Source: Bacillota bacterium
Lineage (GTDB): Bacteria > Bacillota > Clostridia > Peptostreptococcales > Anaerovoracaceae
Assembly (NCBI GenBank): GCA_017621195.1
Contig: JAGATO010000164.1
Span: forward strand, 1 to 5,419
Reading direction: 5' to 3'
Length of the DNA stretch: 5,419 nucleotides
Shown one piece after another: positions 1-4,641 of the stretch; position 1 is the first letter of the stretch; each line of letters begins with the position of its first letter. The translations under genes were made by a program, and so were the position numbers. The notes under the pieces are model-generated. The model was given only the letters and a program-made list of their open reading frames with translations, was not told the DNA's origin and searched no databases.

Positions 1-396
1 CTTCACTTCATCTTCCGCATACAGGTCAAATCGAGAAACCCCGTAGGTCACTTCACGCCGGACGCAGACGAGCCGTCCCATTCCGGGGATTTTCAACCGT
101 CCCTCCTGCAGCGCCTCCTCCACCACGCGGTTGGGTGCCTGAGAATCCATGTTGATCAGAATCCGATCATCGTCACACTGCTTTTCCACTGCAATCAGGT
201 CGTAGCCGGTCTTCCTGTCCGGCCGGACGTCCCTCAGATCCTCCAGATAGACCACAGCCTCCGGCACTAACAGTTCACGACACCTTCCCGTATTCTTCAC
301 GTGAACCCTTGTCTTTTCTCCGCCGACGCACACATCGGCGATGAATCGATTGGGTCGGTCCAGAAACGTAGCCCGAACCACTTTGGCATATCGCAT
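1..396 (-). CDS. sfsA: SfsA family protein (sugar fermentation stimulation protein homolog), 3' end beyond window
   Basis: An open frame of 132 codons starts at ATG 396-394 and is still open at the left edge. I translated it by hand. The N-terminal half shows the SfsA hallmarks: RFIADV at residues 18-23, VHVKNTGRCRELL at 31-43 and a YLED stretch at 50-53, which form the N-terminal OB-fold-like part. Further on, VTYGVSRFDLY (116-126) carries the conserved S-R-x-D of the PD-(D/E)xK nuclease-like domain. The matching ExK motif should lie just past the edge. Family members are about 230 residues, so a little over half is visible. SfsA was named in E. coli for stimulating maltose gene expression and binds DNA; its biochemical role is still unclear. 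The start is supported by GGGGGA about 7 nt upstream; an ATG at 401-399 is in another frame. It is divergent from the lipoprotein gene and has its own extended -10 promoter. The family assignment is secure; the role is inherited from the family. Confidence 0.93.
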   Translation of the reverse strand, partial: MRYAKVVRATFLDRPNRFIADVCVGGEKTRVHVKNTGRCRELLVPEAVVYLEDLRDVRPDRKTGYDLIAVEKQCDDDRILINMDSQAPNRVVEEALQEGRLKIPGMGRLVCVRREVTYGVSRFDLYAEDEVK

Positions 397-433
397 CGCA
401 TTTCCCCCGCTTTCTGACAAGCTTCTGTTTTGC

Positions 434-442
434 ATTATATCA
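434..442 (-). promoter_or_regulatory. Extended -10 promoter for sfsA
   Basis: Read on the minus strand, this is TGATATAAT: a perfect TATAAT hexamer at 439-434 preceded by the TGn extension. It lies 38 bp upstream of the sfsA ATG and would start transcription near position 427. No good -35 hexamer stands 16-18 bp upstream (CAAAGG at 462-457 is poor). That fits an extended -10 promoter or one that needs an activator. Prediction from consensus only. Confidence 0.6.
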
Positions 443-460
443 CAGCCGATTCCACGCCTT

Positions 461-478
461 TGTTACACTTTCGTGACA
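461..478. promoter_or_regulatory. 18-bp dyad, candidate operator between divergent promoters
   Basis: The arms TGTTAC (461-466) and GTGACA (473-478) are inverted repeats matching at 5 of 6 positions, separated by 6 bp. The centre falls at about -42 from the predicted sfsA start and about -57 from the predicted rightward start at 527. The arm-6-arm shape and the position over a missing -35 recall class II sites of CRP/FNR-family activators, but the half-site is not a clear match to any named regulator. It may also be chance. Confidence 0.3.
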
Positions 479-491
479 TCCCTGAAATTCG

Positions 492-520
492 TTGAAAAAT
501 ATGATAGTCCATACTAAAAT
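492..520 (+). promoter_or_regulatory. Rightward sigma-A/sigma-70 promoter upstream of the lipoprotein gene
   Basis: TTGAAA (492-497) and TAAAAT (515-520) are separated by exactly 17 bp, each differing from consensus at one or two positions. Transcription would start near 527, giving a leader of about 195 nt before the lipoprotein ATG at 722. No terminator is visible between the two, so the transcript should reach the gene. Prediction from consensus only. Confidence 0.6.
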
Positions 521-663
521 AAGGGTAAATAGATATAGTGTGATGTAGTAGAATCATGCAGATAAAGCGACAGCGCGCAAGGGCTTTCGAAGTTGCTGTA
601 AAAACGCCGAATGGAATTCAAAAAACGCTTTTCTGCCACATTCTATGCAACGGAAAAACCCCA

Positions 664-669
664 TATAAT
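664..669 (+). promoter_or_regulatory. Possible proximal -10 element of the lipoprotein gene
   Basis: A perfect TATAAT lies 52 bp upstream of the ATG at 722 and would start transcription near 676. The -35 position with 17-bp spacing (641-646, TTCTAT) is poor and there is no TGn extension. It may be a second, regulated promoter, or a chance match in AT-rich DNA. Confidence 0.35.
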
Positions 670-721
670 ATCATTGCGTGTGGATACAAAGTTAGTTAAA
701 TGAGTAAGGAAGGTTCAGGAG

Positions 722-1249
722 ATGAAACGAAACAACATTTTGAGGATCACCACAATTCTGCTGATCTTGGTACTGACGATGATGACAGCCTGTGGTGCTC
801 CGGAGGGCGAAGAAACTCTGGATGAAAACCAGCTGACGCTGGAATACCTGAAGGGCGACTACACGTCGCAGCTTCTCACCGACGGCGCAGAGCACCTGGT
901 CGGGTCCATCGAATTCAGTACGGCGGAAGACGGCTCCATTCAGCTCATCCTTCATCCCAAGGAAGTATCGGCCACGGCCAACAGCGACGGAACGTACACC
1001 GTGAGCAGCTACGTAATCAACCGCGTCCTGTCCATTTCCGATTCTCTATATGCCACCTACATCGGCAGCGCTTCGATTCTGTCCGCATCCGAGTTTCAGC
1101 TGACCGTTCAGGCTGACTACGAAGCGCAGGACGCGACCTTCGATGAATACGGCGATTACATCCTGTACGATGTCTACGTGCTGGAGGATCAGGTTCTCCT
1201 GGCCCTCTACAACCCAAGCTACGTCCTTCCCCAGCCGGAGGCGAAATAG
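722..1249 (+). CDS. Small secreted lipoprotein of unknown function
   Basis: The 175-residue product begins with a lipoprotein signal: basic MKRNN, a hydrophobic core at about residues 6-21 (rich in I, L and V), and a lipobox ending M-T-A-C with the lipidated cysteine at position 24. It should be exported by Sec, processed by Lgt and LspA, and anchored on the outer face of the membrane. The mature part (152 residues) is acidic with no further membrane segment. From about residue 60 it alternates hydrophobic and polar residues with DG turns (70-71, 89-90), which suggests a beta-rich domain. A D/E/Y-rich stretch runs at about 139-155, and the tail is PQPEAK. I recognise no family. The start is well set by AAGGAAGG at 706-713, 8 nt before the ATG. 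It is a single gene, divergent from sfsA and convergent with the ABC exporter operon, ended by the hairpin at 1278-1326. The lipoprotein call is secure; the function is unknown. Confidence 0.88.
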   Translation: MKRNNILRITTILLILVLTMMTACGAPEGEETLDENQLTLEYLKGDYTSQLLTDGAEHLVGSIEFSTAEDGSIQLILHPKEVSATANSDGTYTVSSYVINRVLSISDSLYATYIGSASILSASEFQLTVQADYEAQDATFDEYGDYILYDVYVLEDQVLLALYNPSYVLPQPEAK

Positions 1250-1277
1250 CGTCGTTGAATACGAAACAAAAAACGAC

Positions 1278-1326
1278 AGACCGCCTGTTTTCGAGGCTCA
1301 TGCCCCGGGACCAGGCGGTCTTTTTT
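1278..1326. terminator. Rho-independent terminator shared by convergent genes
   Basis: AGACCGCCTG (1278-1287) pairs perfectly with CAGGCGGTCT (1312-1321), with a 24-nt loop that can form a small inner stem (GGC 1295-1297 with GCC 1302-1304). On the plus strand it runs into TTTTTT (1321-1326), ending the lipoprotein transcript. On the minus strand the same stem is followed, after TGTCG, by a T-run complementary to the A-rich stretch at 1267-1273, so it may also stop the exporter operon, whose last stop codon lies about 35 bp away. Confidence 0.9.
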
Positions 1327-1355
1327 ATGGCGTGTTCACGCCCATGATCGTGTGT

Positions 1356-2564
1356 CTACTCATACCGCAGCGCTTCGATGGGGTCCAGCTTCGCCGCACG
1401 CCGGGCCGGATAGATGCCGAAGAACATGCCCACGATGGCCGAAAATCCCACGGCAATCACGATTACCAGCGGATTCATGGTAAAGCCCACGCCGGCCACG
1501 GTCATGCCGATTGCCGCAATGCCGACACCCAGAACCGTACCGATCAGCCCGCCCAGGGCGGAGATAATCATGGACTCCGTCAGAAACTGCATCAGGATGT
1601 CCCCCGTCCGCGCTCCCAGGGATTTGCGGATACCGATCTCCCGCGTTCGCTCCGTCACCGATACCAGCATGATGTTCATGATGCCGATGCCTCCCACCAG
1701 AAGGGAAATCCCGGCGATGATGCCGATGGCGACGGAAACCACGCCCAGCATGTCGTTGATCATGTTCTGCTGTTCCAGCGCTGACTCATAGACATAATAT
1801 CCTTCCGGCATCCCCTTCATCTGCGCCAGCCAGTCGGTGATGCGCAGCGCCGTCTCGGCCACATCCACATCCGGTGCCAGAAAGGCGTAGATGTACAGAG
1901 TGGGATCGGCTTCCTCAGGTGCCGTGGAATAGGGAATGTAGGCATACAGATCGTCCGATGTGCTGATCTGGTTGAAGATGGTCTCCTTCTCCCGATATAC
2001 GCCCACCACGGTGAAGTCCACCGCTTCTCCATCGATCACCAGTTCCACCTGACCACCTACGGCATTTTCCGTTCCGAACAGCCGCCGGGCGGAATTGACT
2101 TCCAGGACGATGCGGGGACGGGCACCCTTCACGTCGTTTTCGTTGATCATGCGTCCGTAGATGATGTCCACATCCGCGAAGTTCTCGTAACCCGCATCCA
2201 CGCCGTCCAGCCGGATCTTCTTTTCCGCGTTTCCTACGCGGACAGGACTGGTGACGTAGACGTCCGGATCGGCGTACACCAGCTCGCCCTCGAACCTCTT
2301 CTTCAGTTCCTGCAGTTCATCCACGGAAAACAGCGCTTCCGACGGCACGTAATCGTCCACCATGGACCAGTTGACGTAGAAATAGATGGCGCTTCGCCCG
2401 ATGCTTTCGAACTGACGGTTCACCACGCCCTGGATGCTGGATCCGATCGCCGTAATAGCGATGACTGAGCTGATGCCGATGATCATACCCAGCATGGTGA
2501 GAAACGACCGCATTTTATTGATGCCGATGGCGGAAAGCGCCAGCTTCACATTTTCCAGAAACAT
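1356..2564 (-). CDS. MacB/YknZ-type ABC transporter permease
   Basis: This 402-residue protein has the full MacB-fold layout. There is one N-terminal membrane helix (about 20-42), a large extracytoplasmic MacB_PCD-type domain (about 43-270), then three helices (about 273-301, 328-356 and 364-388). The cytoplasmic loop VTERTREIGIRKSLGAR (303-319) is the conserved FtsX-domain segment that couples to the ATPase, and the end (YPARRAAKLDPIEALRYE, 385-402) is typical of the family. Such permeases do not carry substrate through the membrane by alternating access; ATP use in the cytoplasm moves the outer domain (mechanotransmission). Length matches YknZ-like stand-alone permeases rather than the fused E. 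coli MacB. The start ATG overlaps the ATPase stop by one base (TGATG), with GGAGGTGA at 2579-2572 as ribosome site inside the ATPase gene, indicating translational coupling. It is the last gene of the operon. The substrate cannot be read from sequence; peptide toxins or antimicrobial peptides are an inference from relatives. Confidence 0.95.
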   Translation of the reverse strand: MFLENVKLALSAIGINKMRSFLTMLGMIIGISSVIAITAIGSSIQGVVNRQFESIGRSAIYFYVNWSMVDDYVPSEALFSVDELQELKKRFEGELVYADPDVYVTSPVRVGNAEKKIRLDGVDAGYENFADVDIIYGRMINENDVKGARPRIVLEVNSARRLFGTENAVGGQVELVIDGEAVDFTVVGVYREKETIFNQISTSDDLYAYIPYSTAPEEADPTLYIYAFLAPDVDVAETALRITDWLAQMKGMPEGYYVYESALEQQNMINDMLGVVSVAIGIIAGISLLVGGIGIMNIMLVSVTERTREIGIRKSLGARTGDILMQFLTESMIISALGGLIGTVLGVGIAAIGMTVAGVGFTMNPLVIVIAVGFSAIVGMFFGIYPARRAAKLDPIEALRYE

Positions 2565-3280
2565 CAGGCCGTCACCTCCCCTTTCGTCTGTCCTTTCTTT
2601 TTCACATCGCTGATGACACGCCCGTCCCGGAAGGTCAGAATCCGGTCGGCAAATTCCGCGATGTCCGGTTCGTGGGTGACCAGAACCACCGTCGTTCCCT
2701 CTTCCCGGTTCAGCCGCGTGAAGATCTCCATGATCTCCACGGAAGAAGCGCTGTCCAGGTTTCCCGTAGGTTCATCGGCAAAGATGATGGGCGGTCGGTT
2801 TGCCAGCGCCCGGGCAATGGCCACCCGCTGCTTCTGACCGCCGGAAATCTCGTTGGGCATGTGATCCAGCCGCTCCCCCAGTCCCACCTTCTCCAGCAGT
2901 TCCCTGGCCCGGGCCTCCCGCTGCTTCGACGAAACCCTGGCGTAGATCATGGGCAGCTCCACGTTCTTCAGAGCGGACGTCCGCGGGATCAGGTTGAACG
3001 ACTGAAAGACGAAGCCGATTTTCTGATTGCGGATCAGCGACAGCTCGTTGTCGGACTTATCGCTGACATCCTGGCCGTCCAGAAGATACTGGCCGGAAGT
3101 TGGTCGGTCGAGACAGCCCAGAATGTTCATGAGGGTGGACTTACCCGAACCGGAGCTTCCCATGATGGCTACGTACTCTCCCTGTTCGATGACCAGATCC
3201 AGCGGCTTCAGAGCCTGCACCTGGATCTTTCCCGTATCGTAGGTCTTCGAGACGCCTGTCAGGCGAATGATCTCACCCAT
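2564..3280 (-). CDS. MacB/YknY/LolD-type ABC transporter ATP-binding protein
   Basis: This is a 238-residue stand-alone nucleotide-binding subunit. All motifs are intact: Walker A GSSGSGKST at 41-49, Q-loop FVFQSFNLIP with Q93, signature ISGGQKQR at 145-152, Walker B IIFADE at 165-170 with catalytic E170, D-loop NLDS at 174-177 and the H-loop histidine H203 in VTHEPD. The signature starts with Ile rather than the commoner Leu, a mild and tolerated change. The sequence ADEPTGNLD is typical of the MacB/LolD/FtsE branch, which pairs with FtsX/MacB-fold permeases, matching the next gene. Two copies should dimerise at the membrane and hydrolyse ATP to drive the permease. The start has AGGAG 6 nt upstream (3291-3287), which overlaps the end of the adaptor gene; only 3 nt separate the adaptor stop from this ATG. 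A short Lys-rich tail follows residue 225. The annotation is secure at family level; the exported substrate is unknown. Confidence 0.96.
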   Translation of the reverse strand: MGEIIRLTGVSKTYDTGKIQVQALKPLDLVIEQGEYVAIMGSSGSGKSTLMNILGCLDRPTSGQYLLDGQDVSDKSDNELSLIRNQKIGFVFQSFNLIPRTSALKNVELPMIYARVSSKQREARARELLEKVGLGERLDHMPNEISGGQKQRVAIARALANRPPIIFADEPTGNLDSASSVEIMEIFTRLNREEGTTVVLVTHEPDIAEFADRILTFRDGRVISDVKKKGQTKGEVTA

Positions 3281-3283
3281 GGC

Positions 3284-4396
3284 CTACTCCTCTCCCGCAG
3301 CTACCGACATGTCCGTCACCGCGCTGCCGTCCGCCAGCTCCGGCGACGGGTTCAGAATCAGGCGGTCCCCTTCGGCAACCTCGCCTTCGGCGATCTGCGC
3401 TTCGAAGTCACCTTCCAGACCAACCGTGACCGGCGTCTTGTGCGCTGCACCGTCCCTGACCACCATGACGTACTGCTCTCCCGTCATGGCATCGGTAACC
3501 ACGGCATCCAGCGGTACGATCAGTGCATCGTTCACCTCCGCCGCCAGAATCTCCGCCTTAGCGCTGACGCCGGCGATCAGATGATCGTTCTTTTCGGTGA
3601 TGCTGATGGTGACGGGGATGACCATTTCCTTGGAACCGGCTTCCTTGAGTTCTCCTGTGGGTGCAATGCGGCTGACCACGCCCTGTACCGTTTCGCTTCC
3701 CAGAACCTGACCCGATACGGTGACCGGCTGGCCGACGCGGATGCTTCCCACATCGTATTCGCTGACCTTTACCTTCATCTGGAGATCATCCAGGTTTTCC
3801 ACCGTAAACAGAGGCTCACCGCCGGGAATCTCATTGGCCATCAGACCCACGCTGGCGTTGACCCGGGTCACGGTTCCGTCGATGGGACAGGTGATCTCGT
3901 TCTTTTCGTTCTTCGTTCCGGTATCCAGCAAGGCGTTGTAAGCGGACACGCTGTTTTCGTACGCCGTCTGCGCCTGAACCAGTTCCTTCTTCGACACGGC
4001 TCCTTCTTCGTACAGCGTCTTCATGGCCTCGTAGTCAAACTTCGCCATCTCCATGCTGTTTCTGGCCTGTTCTTTCGCATAAGAGTCGTTGGTTTCTTCT
4101 TCCTCTGACGGCTTCAACGTAGCCAGGACCTGACCGGCGCTGACTCTGTCGCCTTCCTTGACAAAGATTCGGCTGATTTCCCGATTTTCCGAAGAAGCGA
4201 TCTCCGCCCGGTCACTTCCTTCGATATTTCCTTTGATCGAAACGATCTGCGACAACGAACCCGTCCGCGCCGCCTGGGTCTCCACGGGATTGACGACGGT
4301 ATCTCCGCCTGCCAGGAGCTGCGACGCGGCGATTGCCACTACAATCACCACGACGATGACGGCTATGATCGCTTTCTTTCCTATCTTCTTCTCCAT
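3284..4396 (-). CDS. MacA/YknX-type periplasmic-adaptor (HlyD/RND family) subunit
   Basis: This 370-residue protein has the usual adaptor order. A basic start and one hydrophobic helix (about 9-29) act as signal anchor; there is no lipobox. The first lipoyl half-motif is at about 74-94 (IFVKEGDRVSAGQVLATL), followed by an alpha-helical hairpin at about 98-157 and the second lipoyl half at about 168-187 (ITCPIDGTVTRVNASVG). A beta-barrel (about 205-280) and a membrane-proximal domain (about 281-360) follow. Adaptors of this type assemble as a ring (a hexamer in MacA) on the outer side of the permease. At the hairpin tip, the R-x3-L-x6-S motif used to dock on TolC has L128 and S135 but alanine (A124) in place of Arg, fitting a bacterium without an outer membrane. 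The start has AAGGGAG (4411-4405) 8 nt upstream. It is the first gene of the operon; its order and lengths match B. subtilis YknX-YknY-YknZ. Whether it is orthologous or only similar cannot be decided here. Confidence 0.93.
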   Translation of the reverse strand: MEKKIGKKAIIAVIVVVIVVAIAASQLLAGGDTVVNPVETQAARTGSLSQIVSIKGNIEGSDRAEIASSENREISRIFVKEGDRVSAGQVLATLKPSEEEETNDSYAKEQARNSMEMAKFDYEAMKTLYEEGAVSKKELVQAQTAYENSVSAYNALLDTGTKNEKNEITCPIDGTVTRVNASVGLMANEIPGGEPLFTVENLDDLQMKVKVSEYDVGSIRVGQPVTVSGQVLGSETVQGVVSRIAPTGELKEAGSKEMVIPVTISITEKNDHLIAGVSAKAEILAAEVNDALIVPLDAVVTDAMTGEQYVMVVRDGAAHKTPVTVGLEGDFEAQIAEGEVAEGDRLILNPSPELADGSAVTDMSVAAGEE

Positions 4397-4451
4397 GAAT
4401 CATGCTCCCTTCTGAATGGATATGGCTTCACGCCCACATTTCATACAACGA

Positions 4452-4457
4452 AGTATA
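4452..4457 (-). promoter_or_regulatory. Tentative -10 of the ABC exporter operon promoter
   Basis: On the minus strand this reads TATACT, one mismatch from TATAAT, 55 bp before the adaptor ATG, with a predicted start near 4445. The -35 at 17-bp spacing (4480-4475, GGAAAA) is poor; a TTGAAA at 4474-4469 is only 11 bp away and wrongly spaced. If this is the promoter it would probably need an activator. Weak prediction. Confidence 0.3.
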
Positions 4458-4475
4458 CTGCCAAATGTTTTCAAT

Positions 4476-4488
4476 TTTCCTGTGGAAA
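4476..4488. promoter_or_regulatory. Inverted repeat at the -35 position of the exporter promoter
   Basis: TTTCC (4476-4480) and GGAAA (4484-4488) are perfect inverted arms around TGT; allowing one bulged base, the symmetry extends outward through AATT. It overlaps the place where the -35 of the tentative promoter should be, so it is a plausible operator for a local regulator. It is short and could be chance. Confidence 0.25.
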
Positions 4489-4514
4489 TTCTTACGATTT
4501 TATAAACGGCTTCC

Positions 4515-4526
4515 CGCCGATCGGCG
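4515..4526. repeat. Perfect 12-bp palindrome CGCCGATCGGCG
   Basis: The sequence equals its own reverse complement over 12 bases and does not extend further. It sits about 120 bp upstream of the adaptor start and about 60 bp upstream of the tentative -10, in an otherwise AT-rich gap. It may be a protein-binding site; no known regulator motif is recognised. Confidence 0.35.
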
Positions 4527-4555
4527 TTCGTCCAAATGCGCGGCCGATGGAGTTC

Positions 4556-4612
4556 AAAAAATCAACAAAACCCATTGAAATTTCAACAATCGTTGAGATC
4601 CCAACGGGTTTT
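4556..4612 (-). terminator. Rho-independent terminator of ychF
   Basis: A long hairpin spans 4567-4612: AAAACCCATTG (4567-4577) faces CAACGGGTTTT (4602-4612) with one A-C mismatch, then a 2x2 internal loop, then ATTTCAAC (4580-4587) with GTTGAGAT (4592-4599) and a 4-nt AATC loop. In the ychF direction the stem ends in TTTTGTTGA and then TTTTTT (4561-4556). It lies about 30 bp past the ychF stop. On the plus strand it also ends in TTTTT, but no plus-strand gene leads into it. Confidence 0.85.
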
Positions 4613-4641
4613 TGGTTTCGCTTACTATGATGCACCGTTTG

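Larger units (their letters stand above)
397..721. other. Divergent intergenic region between sfsA and the lipoprotein gene
   Basis: This 325-bp gap is AT-richer than the genes around it. It holds one leftward promoter, one dyad, one good rightward promoter and a second rightward -10, each listed separately. A 47-codon open frame at 556-699 on the plus strand has no ribosome site and is not called as a gene. A weak stem (ACAGC 570-574 with GCTGT 595-599) lies in the leader but is not followed by a U-run. I recognise no riboswitch or known structured RNA here. Confidence 0.7.
4397..4641. other. Intergenic region between ychF and the ABC exporter operon
   Basis: This 245-bp region carries, in the minus-strand direction, the ychF terminator (4556-4612), a 12-bp palindrome (4515-4526), a short inverted repeat (4476-4488), a weak promoter candidate (4452-4457) and the adaptor gene's ribosome site (4405-4411). 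No open frame with a ribosome site was seen on either strand. The hairpin between ychF and the exporter suggests that the operon is transcribed from its own promoter here. Confidence 0.65.

Noticed and set aside
527..721. A riboswitch in the long leader of the lipoprotein gene
   Set aside because: Only a 5-bp stem (570-574 with 595-599) and no known conserved aptamer core or anti-terminator/terminator pair could be seen.
692..955. An 87-codon minus-strand frame opposite the lipoprotein start
   Set aside because: It lies antisense to a gene with a clear signal peptide and ribosome site, and has no recognisable protein features.
1329..1342. Small hairpin GGCGT-GTTC-ACGCC as a second terminator of the exporter operon
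   Set aside because: In the operon direction it is followed by A residues, not a T-run; the main hairpin just beyond it is the better terminator.
1143..1784. A 213-codon plus-strand frame overlapping the lipoprotein end and the permease 3' end
   Set aside because: It runs through a strong terminator hairpin, lies out of frame inside the lipoprotein gene, and its product is low-complexity His/Arg/Asp-rich.
2672..4108. A 478-codon open frame on the plus strand opposite the ATPase and adaptor genes
   Set aside because: It is an antisense shadow of two genes with complete, well-conserved domains; its translation is His/Arg/Gln-rich with no recognisable domain.
722..4396. The lipoprotein as a fourth subunit of the exporter (like an accessory protein in the Ykn system)
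   Set aside because: It is on the opposite strand, convergent, with its own promoters and terminator; nothing in the sequence ties it to the pump.
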